Shown piece after piece: positions 1-11,487 of a stretch of DNA of 64,000 bases; within the stretch, counting starts at the first letter, position 1, and each line of letters opens with the position of its first letter. The stretch comes from Erinaceus europaeus (taxonomy: Eukaryota > Chordata > Mammalia > Eulipotyphla > Erinaceidae): NCBI RefSeq assembly GCF_950295315.1, contig NW_026647346.1, forward strand, positions 62,001 to 126,000. The letters are read 5' to 3'. The translations under genes were made by a program, and so were the position numbers. A model generated the notes under the pieces. That model did no database searches. It had not been told where the DNA came from and was given only the letters and a program-made list of their open reading frames with translations.

Positions 1-950
1 GAGGCCTCCACCAGGAGGAAACAGTGCACAGCAGGAACATGTAAGGAGGCTGAGCAGTCAGTCTTTAATGCTTAGTTTATCAGATCAAAGCACAAGGAAA
101 ACTCAGAAACTTCAAAGATGGTGTCCCAAAGAAGAAGCTGTTGAATAAAACCCTTGAAGATCACCTGAAACTTAAATAAAAAAAAACAAAAACAAACAGG
201 GAACTGAGTCCATTCTGCAACACAGCCTGTAGTGAACATGGACATCCACATTAAAAGAGGTCTGAACAGCAGAAGCAGCAACAGGCGGGTGAAAAAACTC
301 GCCAGCCAGGGAAGAGACCAGGGGGTGCTCCGTGGATGTCCTGGAGACAAGCAAGAGGACCGAGTTTAACTGAATTTGGAGTTGTTCCTACATGTGATTT
401 GAAAGGGTCACCTGTCCCCTAGTTAATCCACACTTGGGTACATTAAGCATGAGTGTGACAGACACTCTTCCAAGACTTCATGCAAAGTCTCTGTACAGGT
501 CCAGAGGTAAGTATGGTGTTCACATGAATCTTCACTGAGACTGGCCACCCAGCTGGTGAGTGAGTCAACCCTGGGGGCTTTTTGGAAGTTATTTATTGTT
601 CCTCATTATCACTGTCCTTCACCCTTGGTTTTAATCAAGTATCAAAGAAACTAGATTCATTAACACTAGAATGTGTACAATGAGAGGAAATGCTATGTAA
701 CTAAAAAGACTACTAATCACATTCTAGAAACAATTTTATTTTTCATTATCTACTGCAATTCACGTCTAGACCATCCCCCAACAGCACTGTTGTTTTATCT
801 GATGTCTGCACACTGGCTACTATATAGTGTCTACAAGGATATATGGGCTGACTTGTTACTGTTTACCTGTTTGCTTTAGATTTAAAGATTCTTTTAACTT
901 CTTTATCTCAACATCATTTTTGTTGTTGTTGTTGTTGTTGTTTTTATTGT
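1..950. other. No recognisable feature apart from a (TTG)n run
   Basis: A short TTG microsatellite lies at about 919-941. Frames here are short and lack domain signs. Confidence 0.5.
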
Positions 951-954
951 TTGT

Positions 955-1030
955 TTTTTTCATCACCAGGGTTATTGCTGGGGATTGTTGCCTGCACAAG
1001 GAATCCATCATACTTTACATATTAATTTGC
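955..1030 (-). mobile_element. SINE1 3' end fragment
   Basis: Only the reverse tail (ccagggttattgctggggat, gcacaaggaatccat) is present. Confidence 0.6.
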
Positions 1031-1127
1031 TTTTGTTGCTTAAGATGGAGTCTGTAATAAATTTCCAAACCTACAAAATTATGCTACTACATTATTTTGA
1101 TAATTGAATACAAAATTCTACCATTTT

Positions 1128-1430
1128 TAGATTTTATTTTTCCACCAGGGTTATCATTTGGGGCTTGGTGCTTCCACAATGAATCCACTGACCCTAGTGA
1201 CCATTCAGTTTTCCTTCCCTTTTTTTTTTGGTTTTTGTTTCCTTCATATTTGACAGGACAGAAAGAAACTGACAGGGGTTGGGGAGAAAGAAGGAGAGAG
1301 ACAGAGACATGCCTGCATCGTGGCTTCACTGCTCATGAAGCTTCTTCCCTGCAGATGGAGGCCAAGGGCTTGAACCTGGGTCCTTGCACATATCAATATG
1401 TGCACTCAACTGGGACTGCCACTGCCTGAA
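1128..1430 (-). mobile_element. SINE1
   Basis: Full reverse-oriented unit, from ccaccagggttatca to gcttgaacctgggtc (box B) and gtgcactcaactggg (box A side). Confidence 0.75.
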
Positions 1431-1784
1431 CACAGATGATTCAAGTTTTGAAAGATTTTTATTAGTGGCTTAATACTGATTTACAAAATTATGAGACAAC
1501 AGAAGTACAATTCCATTCCTTTTCTGCCCCTTCACTGGGAACTGCAGTGGTTCTCCCAAGGTTAAAGATATGAGTTGACTTATCCCTTCTGTAAATAGTT
1601 ATCTTCAAGTCACCTTCCCATAACATTTCTCCTCCCTCTGGGAGTATGGACCAGAATTCCTTTTGGGGCGCAGAAGGTAAGAATTCTGCCTTCTGTAACT
1701 ACTTCTCGTCTAAACATGGGAGTTGGCATGTTGATCCATACACCCAGCCCATTTGTGTCTTTCCTTTGTGTCTTTCCTCAGTTT

Positions 1785-1835
1785 TTTAAAAATATATATA
1801 CATATATATGTATATATACATATATATTTTAAAAA
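1785..1835. repeat. AT-rich palindromic stretch
   Basis: Alternating AT and TA with symmetrical catatatatg and tatataca blocks. It could extrude as a cruciform. Confidence 0.6.
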
Positions 1836-1839
1836 TTTA

Positions 1840-2036
1840 TTATCTTAATTTATTGGACAGAGACATCCAGACATTGAGAGGAAAGGGAAGTTAGAGAGGA
1901 AGACAGAGAGACACTTGCAGCCCTGCTTCACCTTTTGCAAAGCTATCCCCCTGAAACTGGGGGTTAGGAGCCTCAACCCGGGTCCTTCAGCATTGTAACA
2001 TGTGTGCTCAAACAGGTGTGCTACCACCCAGCCCCA
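1840..2036 (-). mobile_element. SINE1, shorter variant
   Basis: gcctcaacccgggtccttc (box B) and ctcaaacaggtgtgctacca (box A side). Confidence 0.65.
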
Positions 2037-2055
2037 GATACACTTATTTCTAACA

Positions 2056-2057
2056 CA

Positions 2058-2108
<51 letters not shown>
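2056..2108. repeat. (CA)n microsatellite
   Basis: About 26 CA units after a SINE. Confidence 0.95.
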
Positions 2109-2109
<1 letters not shown>

Positions 2110-2189
2110 AGACTGAACCTGCGTTTATATGCATCTATGTTCTGTGCTCTGCTTATGAGTTATCTTCCTGGAACTTAAAAATTTTTCTT

Positions 2190-2337
2190 TCAGCTTTTAT
2201 TTATTGAGTAATGAGAAATTATAGGAGACAGAGCAAGAACCAGACATCACTCTGGTACATGTGCTGCCAGGGATTGAATTTAGGACCTCATGCTTGAGAG
2301 TCCAATGCCTTATACACTGCACCACCTCCCAGTCCAT
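2190..2337 (-). mobile_element. SINE2
   Basis: ttgaatttaggacctcatgc and cactgcaccacctcccagtc are the reverse box B and box A regions. Confidence 0.65.
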
Positions 2338-2499
2338 AGAACTTAATATTTTAAAACCATTTCTTATTTGTCTATTTTTCTCTGAAGTACCAGGATCTGT
2401 GTAATGAATTTTGGAGCAAAGGCCCAGTGATTTCCTTGGGACAAGTTTTTTAAAGTATATTCTTATTCAAAGAGTCTATGTATTTTCTTTTTTTTTTTT

Positions 2500-2756
2500 T
2501 ACAGCTCTTTATTAATATTTTACTTCTTTGTTTAATAGAGACAGAAAAATCAATATGGAAAGAGATATTGAGAGAGAACAGGAGATAGCAATAGAGATAG
2601 AGATAGATAGATAGATAGATAGATAGAGATAGATAGATCTCCTGCCCTGCTTCACCACTTGTAAAGCTTTTTCCCACAGGTGGAGACTGAAGTCCTGACC
2701 AGGGGTCCTTGCAGATGTCATGTCTGCACTCAACCAGGGGTGCTACTGCCTGGCTC
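2500..2756 (-). mobile_element. SINE1 with internal GATA microsatellite
   Basis: Reverse unit ending ctcaaccaggggtgctactg. About ten GATA units (2597-2640) replace part of the purine-rich middle. Confidence 0.65.
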
Positions 2757-2759
2757 CCA

Positions 2760-3490
2760 AGCCCATGTGATTTTTTTCAGTTTAACAATCATTTGAGAAA
2801 TTTTTCTCCTGAAAGTGTGCATCAATTTGCAACCAACTCAGCAATGCTGGTAAGAATGTCACTTCCTCAGCCTCACTGACACTGAATAGAATCACCGATT
2901 TCAAAAACTAACTAACCTGTGAGTCAAACAGTAATAAGTTGTAATTTTGTATAAGGGACAGGCCAGAGCACCATTCACTCCAGGACAGGACATGCTGCGG
3001 TGGGTAGGAAGCTAAGTCGTCAAGCACACGCCTTGCTGTGCTCCAACTCATCTGTGAACCTTCAGGTCCTACCAGTATGTTACACATCTGACTGACTGAT
3101 CCAATGAGCCTCAGAATACAGGTGGCTTTACACTACTGAGAAAATATTAATAAGCCTATGAATCCCTACTTGGCACATAGCAGTCACCAGAGTTTTGATG
3201 TACCTTTCTAAGTCAGAATCTACAGAAAGTCTAAGAGGTGAGTGCAATCAACTTCAGTGTCAGCAAGAGCAGCTCTGCCAATTACATAAACACGATCTAT
3301 AATTAGCTAGTGGTCACATTTCTTCGGTGTCTGATTAGTTAAAAACATATCTCTAGCTGCAAATTCAACTGTAAATTGGAATGATAGTGATAATAGTTGT
3401 ATCACAAGATTAAAGTTAGGACCACCTTACTGATTGGACAGTGGCAATCATAGCAAAAACCATACTTTAATTTTAGTTAAAGCCAAAAGG
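2760..3490. other. No recognisable feature
   Basis: AT-rich DNA without a convincing frame, RNA gene or repeat that I can name. Confidence 0.5.
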
Positions 3491-3491
3491 C

Positions 3492-3776
3492 CAGGCCAGG
3501 TGGTGGTTCACCAGGTTAATCGCACATAGTACAAAGTGCAAGGACCTGTGCTAGGATCCCAGTTTAAGCCCCTGGCTCTCCTCCTGCAGAGGGGTTGCTT
3601 CACAAGCAGCAAAGCAGGTCTGCAGGTGTCTATCTTTCTCTCCTTCTCTCTATCTCCCCCTCCTCTCTCTCAATTTCTCTCTGCCCTGCCTAATAAAATA
3701 GAAAAAATGCCTGCAGGAGCAGTAGATTCCTGGTGCAGGCACTGAGCCCCAGAAATAACACTGGAGGCAAAAAAAA
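3492..3776 (+). mobile_element. SINE1
   Basis: Box A-like ggtggttcaccagg, box B-like agtttaagcccc, CT-rich middle and a tail, actgagccccagaaataaca. Confidence 0.75.
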
Positions 3777-3970
3777 GAGGAAGAGCCAAATGAAACACAA
3801 GTGCAAATAGTATATAAATACAATTATTATTCATCTCCAGGCATGAGTTTTAATCATTTTAAATTCAGACATTTTGTATTTTTAAATTGAGCACTCATTA
3901 TAAAAATAGCATGTAAGCATATCCATATCCATACCCATATGCAAGGAAGACCTTAAAACTAGAAAATAGA

Positions 3971-4288
3971 GGCTAGGCAGTAGCAGTGCAGTGGGTTAAG
4001 CACACATGGCATGAAACACAAGGACCTGCATAAGGATCCAAAAAAGTTCAAGCCCCTGGCTCCCCACCTCCAGGGGAGTCGCTTCACAGGCAGTGAAGCA
4101 GGTCTGCAGGTGTCATACTTTCTCTCCCCCTCTATGTCTTCTGCTTCTCTCTCGACTTCTCTCTGCCCTGTTCAGCAGCAACAACAACAGCAATGGCAAC
4201 AATAAAAATAAAACAACAATGGCACATCAACAAAGGCAGCAAAAATGTGGGTAATGGTCTCCAGAAGCAGTAGATTCGCAGTGCAGGC

Positions 4289-4292
<4 letters not shown>
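3971..4292 (+). mobile_element. SINE1
   Basis: agtgcagtgggttaagcac (box A), gttcaagcccctggc (box B) and a CAA-rich tail. Its 3' end marks the start of the duplicated block. Confidence 0.75.

Positions 4293-4336
<44 letters not shown>
4293..4336. repeat. (AT)n microsatellite
   Basis: About 22 AT units. In the right copy the same position holds an AT-GT-AT repeat (30020-30111). Confidence 0.95.
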
Positions 4337-4339
<3 letters not shown>

Positions 4340-5131
4340 GGTTATTGAAATAGACAACTTTAGGATGAAATAGATAACTTTAGGATGAAATAGACAACTT
4401 TAGGATGCAGGAAAGATGAAAGATTTGGTGCAATCCAAAGAAGTCCTTGTGGGCAGTGAAAGAAATCTTGTTGTGTAAGCTCTCTAGAAAGAGTGTATCC
4501 CATTCATACAGGCACAAGGAAGCCTCTCAAAACCAGACTCACAGTAACACCTGAGGCATCATTCCTTTATTAATTATCTGAGTGCTGAAGACAAGGCAGT
4601 TCAAGTCAGAAAGCAGCAGATACAGAGACTCCGGTTTCCTAAATAACTCGTAGGTGAAATCACTGGGGTTCACAGGGGGGGGGGTTTAGAAGAGGTGAGT
4701 TCTATGGACTGCAACGACTAGAGACAAACAAAACAGTGAAATAACCTCAGAGGTCAAACTCATGCAGTTGAATGAGAAGATAACTGTATCTGTGCTGCTG
4801 GATTTAAAATGTCTTCTCTCTGAAAGAAAGGCAAGGATACTATGCATTGATTTTTTTTAATTGTCTAACACTGCCCTCCAGCGACAGCTCCTCTCTTAGC
4901 ACTGGGGGGAAAAAAGTCCTAAACTGAACAACCTCACTCTTGGCCAATAGCCAAACAGCCAACAGCCCCAAATACCACAAATATTTTGGTTTTCCGTAAG
5001 GTACATCTTATAGGTCTATGGATTTTTGTGCATATGTGTATGTAACCTATAAGGCACAAGATAACCAAATCCAATAGCCCCAAATTCTAGAATTATTTTG
5101 GTTTTCTTACCATGGAAAATTTACATACATC

Positions 5132-5132
<1 letters not shown>

Positions 5133-5162
<30 letters not shown>
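5133..5162. repeat. (TG)n microsatellite
   Basis: About 15 TG units. Confidence 0.9.
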
Positions 5163-5166
<4 letters not shown>

Positions 5167-5218
5167 GTCATTTTATTAAAACATGTCATACATTTCACAA
5201 ATAAGGATGGATTTTTTT

Positions 5219-5562
5219 TTTCCTCCAGGGTTATTGCTGGGCTCGGTGCCTGCACCATGAATCCACCGCTCCTGGAGGCCATTTTTTCCCCTTTTTGTTG
5301 CCCTAGTTGTTGCAGCCTCGTTTCGGTCATTATTGCCATTGTTGACGTTGCTTTGTTGTTGGATAGGACAGAGAGAAATGGAGAGAGGAGGGGAAGACAG
5401 AGAGAGAGGGGAGAGAAAGATAGACACCTGCAGACCTGCTTCACCGCCCGTAAACCGACTCCCCTGTGGGTCGGGAGTCGGGGGCTCGAACCGGGATCCT
5501 TACGCCGGTCCCTGCGCTTTGCGCCACGTGCGCTTAACCCACTGCGCCACTGCCGGACTCCC
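5219..5562 (-). mobile_element. SINE1, full length, young
   Basis: Close to the family consensus, with ggctcgaaccgggatcc (box B) and ccactgcgccactgccggac (box A). Target duplication aaggatggatttttttt starts at about 5203 and 5563. Confidence 0.9.
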
Positions 5563-5989
5563 AAGGATGGATTTTTTTTAGAACAAAACTTTAGGTTACA
5601 GAGGGTTAGAGCATTGGCAAACTGAAAGCTACCAATGCATCAGCAGACCCTGGTCTACTTACTGTGTCTTTGGTGCACATGCTTGATCTCAGCAAGACCT
5701 ACTGACATATATGGGGCCCCAGGGGGAAAACTAGCAGATGTGTTCTACTAATGAAAGCTAACAGCTGCTGAATCAGGCAGAATATCCCCAACAAGGAGAG
5801 TGGACCAGCAAGAGGATCCCCAAGGAGCAACTGACCATCAATAGAAGCCTAGAAGGCAGGATAGCAGTTGAAAATCATTGACTCCTGACCCAGCAAACTA
5901 TGGAGACTTTCAACTTTTTCTGGGTGTTTTCTGCTCTTTGTGAATTTGCACAATAAAGCCATCTCCAGACTGTACACAGTTTAAACGGA

Positions 5990-7085
5990 AATCACATATT
6001 TAGACAATTACAAGGTATTGAGAGACATATCTACACCATTGACCACTATATTTACAACATCTGTTTATAATCTTTAAAGACCATTTGATGAATGTGTGTA
6101 TGTGTGTGTATAAGTACCTAACTTACCTATAACCTTAGCCAGATAGATCAAAATCGATTGGCCCTGTCAGTATCTAAGATACTGTTATTAGCAGACAGCC
6201 TTAAACAGCAGAAAGCATAGTGAGGTCAAGTATATTATGGTAAATCCCAACCACTGGAATTTCAAAGAAAAACAAGCTCAGCTCAATCAACACTACCTGA
6301 GCCACCAGGCCACTACGTGCTGCTGCTGACTTGTTACTGTGGATTGTCTCCAGACACCAAGTCGGAGATGTCAACATCCCATCTCCTCTTATGGTGAGAT
6401 CTTTCCTCACACATGAGACCACCTAGTTCCATTTCCACAGCACGTTTTCTAACAAAGTTACAGAGTAGACATAGGCTGGGGCCTAGGATGCTGGGCACAG
6501 GTGTACATGTCCCCCTAAGTAAGGGGCAATTACATGCCTCAGACAAGAGTCCTTCATGGTCCTTCTCGATTAGACTCAGACCTCACAAGCCTGGAATTCT
6601 AGTGTAAGGGTCTAAAGAAGGCATCACACGTACTTGAGGGTTCTTATTCATTAAATGTTTTGTCCTGCTTCCCATCTTTCTGACTTTCAGTCACCAAGTT
6701 CCAGGTGCTACTGTATTACCCTCCTGACTTTCCTGGGCAGACAACCTCACCAACATGACCCAGAATACAGCTCTCCAGAACCCTGCCCCACCAGGGAAAG
6801 ATAATATAGACTAGGGGTATGTATCAATCTGCCAATATCTATGTCCAGTGGAGAAGCAATTACAGATGCCAGAACTCCCACCTTCTGCACCCCATAATGA
6901 TCTTTGGTCCAGACTCCCAGAGGGATTTATGGGAGGAGAAGTGAACCAGAGGGCTCTGTACCACTATTCCACCAGGATCCAAACTTTTTGTCACCAAGAA
7001 GCTTGTTTTTATAGCATCAATGAAAGGGAAGCGAATTGAAAAACACCAGAGGAAGCTTTGCACAGTTTCACTTATCTGAGAAGGG
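5990..7085 (+). mobile_element. L1 3' UTR-like fragment
   Basis: Shares ordered segments with the 31.1-32.6 kb element, such as cattttctaacaaagt and gagaagcaattacagatgcc. Its last 98 bp form one arm of the inverted repeat. Confidence 0.6.
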
Positions 7086-7176
7086 TGGCGGAGAAAGACT
7101 CCTGGTAGTAATAGATGCCAGGGGGTGAACTGGAAAGGGGGTAAAGGCAGGACCACTATAAAAATTTGGGACAGGG

Positions 7177-7214
<38 letters not shown>

Positions 7215-7355
7215 TAGTTATAGAATCAGCCTATATGGGTGATCTTGGGAGAACTTTTCTCTCAGATAAGTGAAACTGTGCATAGCTTCCTCTGGTGTTT
7301 TGCACATTAGCTTCCCTCTCATTGAAGCTATAAAAACAATATTCCTGGTGACAAA
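6986..7355. repeat. Inverted repeat, arms about 100 bp, 171-bp spacer with CA repeat
   Basis: Arm 6986-7083 and the reverse complement of 7255-7355 share GTTTTTATAGC, CAATGA, AACACCAGAGGAAGCT and GCACAGTTTCACTTATCTGA, with scattered differences. The spacer holds a CA microsatellite at 7178-7213. Confidence 0.8.
7178..7213. repeat. (CA)n microsatellite
   Basis: Lies in the spacer of the inverted repeat. Confidence 0.9.
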
Positions 7356-7545
7356 CACTCCCAACATCACCCAGGTGAAATGGAGGAGTGAGGACACTGA
7401 TTTCTGGTGGTGAGAACCGTGTGGAACTGTACCCTTTTACCTTACAGTTTTGTGAATGAATATTAACTCTCTAATGGCAAACGCTAGAAGAACTCTCTAA
7501 TAAAAAAAGTAAAAATAAATTTAAAAGTAAATAAGAAAGAGATGA
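7214..7545 (+). mobile_element. L1 3' end fragment
   Basis: Ends with tggtggtgagaaccgtgtgg and a tail rich in A, as other L1 3' ends in the window do. It contains the second arm of the inverted repeat. Confidence 0.5.
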
Positions 7546-7827
7546 GAACTGTCTGGCAGTTAGTATGTTGAAGTGTTATTAAATGAGGTAAAAGCTAGAA
7601 TAGAGGTAGGAAATACCCTTCAGGACCAGCAAGATGGCTGAGCCAGACAGTTGCCCACTTTGCCCTGTGCACCACCTGGGCTCAGGCCTGGGCCTCCCCA
7701 CACTGTAGAAGACGGCAGGCAGTGCTGAGAGCTTTCCTCTCTCTCTGTCCTTATCTGGGAAAAACAAAACAAAACAAAACAGCTTTGGAGGAGTGAAACC
7801 CTAGGCATGAAAAAAATAGAGATATTA

Positions 7828-7921
7828 TGAAAGAAAGGAAGGAAAGAAGGAAGGAAAGAAACAAAGAAAGGAAGAAGGAAAGAAGGAAGGAAGGAAGGGA
7901 GGGAGGGAGGGAGGGAGGGAG
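7828..7921. repeat. GGAA/GAAA/GGGA purine tract
   Basis: About 94 bp of purines only, grading from GAAA to GGGA units; could form triplex DNA. Confidence 0.85.
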
Positions 7922-8457
7922 CAAAGTACTTCCTTGAGTACCTTTGTATCCACAGGCCAACAACCTAGTTGGTGGAGGCAACAATTTCCTACACAGAGTT
8001 CATCCTAATATTTAGTTGTATTGATACCTCTTCAATATAACACATTTAGTTATCATATGAAGTCTGATTTAATAAAAATGTAAATGCATTTATTTCTTCA
8101 TTTTTGCTGCAGGGGTTTTCTACGGTGGTTGCTGTCTGTGTGATACATTTAATGCTCCCAGCGGCCAGCTTTCCTTTTATTGTTTTTTACTCATTATCTT
8201 TTTATGACAGAGACAGAGAGAAATAGGCTGAGAAAGGGCGAGATAGAAGGTACAGGGAAGGAGAAACAGAGCTCTCACTGCAGGCCTGAGAGTGAGGCAG
8301 CTTCCACTGGGGAGGACACGGGACGAGGCCTGCCAGCTGCCTGCCTGCTGTGTGTGTCTGTGCGTCTGTCTGTGTGTGTCTCACACTCGGGCGGTCACCC
8401 ACCACAGTGCTCAAACTGCCCTTGGTGTGTGCAAACAGAGGGCTCAGTGGAAAGACC

Positions 8458-8535
8458 AGGCCCTAGGTGGTGGCTCAGCTGGAAGAGTGCACATGTTACC
8501 ACCACAGTGCAGCTGCGGTTCAAGTCCTGGGTCCT

Positions 8536-8570
<35 letters not shown>

Positions 8571-8745
8571 TATTTATGAGCTGATGAGCAGTGCTGCAAG
8601 GGTCTCTCCCCTTTGTCTTCTCTCCCTTTCTCTGTGTCACCATCAAAAGAAAAATGGAAAAAAAAAAAAGAAAGAGAATAAAAAAAATAAAAAGGTCTCC
8701 AGGAAAGGTGGAGTCCGGCAGGCAATGAGCCTCAGCGATAACCGT
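8458..8745 (+). mobile_element. SINE1 variant with internal TG and GA repeat
   Basis: ggtggtggctcagctgg and ggttcaagtcctgggtcc mark the head. A TGTG then GAGA repeat (8537-8570) follows box B. The tail has atgagcctcagcgataacc. Confidence 0.7.
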
Positions 8746-8779
8746 GGTATGGAAAGAGCAGGAAGAAAAGGCCACTTCA

Positions 8780-9600
8780 TGCTAAACATCTAATGAAATT
8801 AAAGGTGTTCTGTGTTCACCTTGCTATTGCCTACCATGTGCTATTTTTTAATTAATTGATTCATTTTTTAATTTTACAAAATAGCCTGTGGACAGGGCTT
8901 TGAATTTACACCATTCCCAGCACCAGAGTTCTGACTCCTCAGTCTCCCCACTGCAAGCCACCTCAGTTCCCCTAATGTTGTAGACATGGGCCAACCTACA
9001 TCTCTACAGGCTTTTTTTTTTCATTATCTTACAGGGGGCTTCATGGTTCACAGTTCATTCACTGACACACAGGCACAATCCCACCTGCCCTCCCTGTAAC
9101 CTATGGAGATTCCTGGGTCCCCGGTCCTCAGGAAGCAGAGGAGAAGCTCCTGTAAGCTCCAAGGGGAGGCAGTGACATGGCCTTGTGGCTGAGGTTTCAG
9201 GACCCCACCACCGAGCACATCTGCACTCAGCTACCCTGCTACTCTGCTACCCTGGAGGGCAGCAGCTCCTGCAGGACCTGGGGTGCAGTGGCCCAACCCC
9301 AGGTCCCTGCACATCTTTTCAGGGCAGCAGTGCAAGAGCAGGAGGCCGAGGCTCAGTGAGAGCAGGGACAGAGTCCCCCTGGATATGCCACAGGGGTGAG
9401 GAGGAGGGGGGCTGTGAGTCTCAATAGGAACAGGAAGGGGACAGAGCAAGGCCCAGCAAGGCCACTTTACTCAGGTGGCCTGGACTGTGTCCTCCTGGTC
9501 ACGGTCACAGGGCAGACTGAGGGGCTGCAGCAGCTAAAGCAAATCTCCCTGGACCTTTTAGAGGTGGTTTTCCAATGAGTCACTGGGAGATGGAAGCAGT
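8780..9600. other. No gene recognised upstream of gene A
   Basis: GC-richer DNA. Part (about 9,500-9,600) matches 46,720-46,800 upstream of gene B. Open frames are short and unlike any protein I know. Confidence 0.45.
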
Positions 9601-10044
9601 TGAAAAAAAACCAGTGGCACCTGACTGTGCTTTACCCATTTCCCAGCAGCACGGGGGAAACCCATGATGTGTGCTTCAGTTGCTCTTGTTCTTAATCTTT
9701 TTCTTAAGGACACAAAACATCTGTCTCATATTTCATGACTTGAGTGAGGAAAGCACTGTTCAAGCATCACATCGTATTTTCTTTCAAATAGTTTACAGGA
9801 TACTAAGGAAAAGGTAAGAAAGAAAGAGAAGTCTGAGGAACCCCAGCCTGGTCAAGCACTCAGATGATGCAGCAGGGCAGTGAGAACAGGCTTCTCCCCA
9901 CCTCTCCCCACACAAGCAGACACAGACACAAACACACCTGTCTGGGGCTCAGCACCCTGATTGTTCTGACCAGTGACTCACTGATGTTAATCTGTATGTT
10001 TCTTGTCTGTGATCAGATGGAGTGCATCTTACCAGAGCTGTTTA

Positions 10045-10262
10045 AGAAAGAAGTGCTGGAGGGGTGGAGGAGAGGGGCACACCTGACTCAGAGCACTAGT
10101 TACAAGCTGCTGGGTTCAAGACACTGGTCCCCCTGAAGAGGAAGAGCTTCACAAGCAGTTGAATCAGTGCAGCAGGTGTCTCTCCTTCTCCTTCTCTATC
10201 TCTCCATCTGCTCATTCACTCTCACTTTCTCTGTCCCTGTCCAGTGAACTATAGTAAAATGA
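10045..10262 (+). mobile_element. SINE1, shared with the right copy
   Basis: ggaggagaggggcacacctga to a CT-rich tail. The counterpart is at 47275-47480, so it predates the duplication. Confidence 0.65.
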
Positions 10263-10264
10263 TT

Positions 10265-10660
10265 ATTAAAAAGAAAATGAAAAAGAGTGGAAGCCACCTA
10301 GATTCCCATCATCAGATGACTTGACTGAATAAGGAGTCATGGGATAGATGCTCCATGAAATACTACTCTGCAATCAAAAACGACAAAATGGATAGAACTG
10401 AAGTGATTATACTTACCAAAATAAGTGAAGATATGAAACACAACTACCAGATGGTTTCACTCATATGTGGAATCTGGAGATATGATTCACTGAACTTGTA
10501 AAAAAAAATCCAAACAAAACAGAAGCAAGCAAACTGTGAGACTTGTGAGAACTCTGGTGGTTGTCTTTGGGAGAGAGGGGATACAGTACTCTGGTGGTGT
10601 GAAACTGTACAATGTGATCACAATCTTGTAACAAAATTAATAGCAAATTAAAAAGAAAAT
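10265..10660 (+). mobile_element. L1 3' end fragment
   Basis: Contains ORF2 3' end and UTR-like words (ccatgaaatactactctgca, tcactcatatgtggaatctg) and an A-rich end. It lies in the left duplication copy only. Confidence 0.55.
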
Positions 10661-10800
10661 GAAAGACCTAATAATAAAAAAGAGAAAAGATATAGCAAAA
10701 AGCTAAGGCATCTATTCTAGGCTACATCAAGTCCTCTAGTGGTTACTCGGATGTGTATCTTTATACTAGAGTTGAAGGACATCATAGAATATGTGCAACT

Positions 10801-11023
10801 TGAACCTGAACTGGAATTGGTGTATTGCACCAAAGTAAAAGACTGGGGTGGGTGGAGGGGAGAATACAGGTCCAAAAAGGATAACAGAGGACCTAATGGG
10901 GGTTGTACTGTTATATGGAAAACTGGAAAATGTTATGCATGTACAAACTATTGTATTTACTGTAGAGTTTAAAACATTAATTCCCCAATAAAGAAATTTA
11001 AATAATAAATAAACTAAAGAAAG
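10801..11023 (+). mobile_element. L1 3' tail insertion with target duplication, absent from the right copy
   Basis: The tail ends taaaacattaattccccaat plus AAAGAAAT-rich DNA. It is flanked by gaatatgtgcaact (10787-10800) and gaatatctacaact (11024-11037). The right copy has a single gaatgtccacaact at 48073-48086, an empty site, so this insertion followed the duplication. Confidence 0.8.
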
Positions 11024-11098
11024 GAATATCTACAACTCATTTGCTACTGGATTGTTTATTTTTAAAATGGGTTTATGGAGATAACAATGCCATTATGT

Positions 11099-11099
<1 letters not shown>

Positions 11100-11140
<41 letters not shown>
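11100..11140. repeat. (CA)n microsatellite upstream of gene A
   Basis: About 20 CA units. It sits in the same place as 48122-48172 upstream of gene B. Confidence 0.9.
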
Positions 11141-11142
<2 letters not shown>

Positions 11143-11288
11143 CTTATGCTCCTGGAAATAGTGTGTCTCTGACAGCACCTATGTGAATATCTGGCTGTGA
11201 TATTTACTGTTTAGAATTAATAATGAAGAGTGGTGGTATAACATGCTTCAAGGAGTCAGTCATGCTGTCAGCTGGTCAGTTATGACAC

Positions 11289-11310
11289 TGACCTTTGACC
11301 GATGACATCA
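11289..11310 (+). promoter_or_regulatory. Gene A upstream DR1 half-site pair and CRE-like site
   Basis: TGACCTTTGACC (reverse GGTCAAAGGTCA) is a consensus DR1 nuclear-receptor element. TGACATCA three bases later is one base from a CRE. They lie about 115-135 bp before the ATG and are kept in gene B. Promoter function is inferred. Confidence 0.35.
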
Positions 11311-11422
11311 CAGCCCAGGGGCCTTGGCTACAGTGGAATCTTCAGTCTTGAAGACTGAGCTGACAGTGCAAGCAGTTCTGTGTCCAGCTCTCTCTTTAGC
11401 ATCAAGGAGTGAAGAATAGAGG

Positions 11423-11487
11423 ATGTCTGAGTCTACCAGAAAGTCTTCGCGGCTTTCAGGGTGTCTGGGCTGTCTGTCCTGCTTCAG
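11423..11487 (+). CDS. Gene A exon 1 (start codon)
   Basis: The exon runs from ATG at 11423 to the donor CAG|gtagag. It encodes 21 full codons beginning MSESTRKSSRL and ending in a Cys-rich stretch, CLGCLSCF. The clustered cysteines could be palmitoylated, but that is inference. A purine at -3 favours this ATG. The exon ends after two bases of a codon, as exon 2 requires. The same exon is present in gene B at 48564-48628. Confidence 0.7.

Noticed and set aside
1845..2108. Cys-Val and His-Thr repeat frames in CA/TG tracts (also near 4.2, 8.5, 30.0 and 48.1 kb)
   Set aside because: Translations of microsatellites, not genes.
3492..3520. tRNA genes at SINE heads (here and elsewhere)
   Set aside because: Box A and B motifs are present, but no cloverleaf can be completed. 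They are SINE promoters.
5098..5625. Open frames of 147-175 codons on both strands
   Set aside because: They lie in a TG repeat and a full-length SINE with a target duplication, and similar frames recur in other SINE copies.
5880..5990. Possible LTR end (cacaataaagccatctcc near 5,950)
   Set aside because: An isolated AATAAA with no matching LTR ends or target duplication; it adjoins L1 3' UTR-like DNA.
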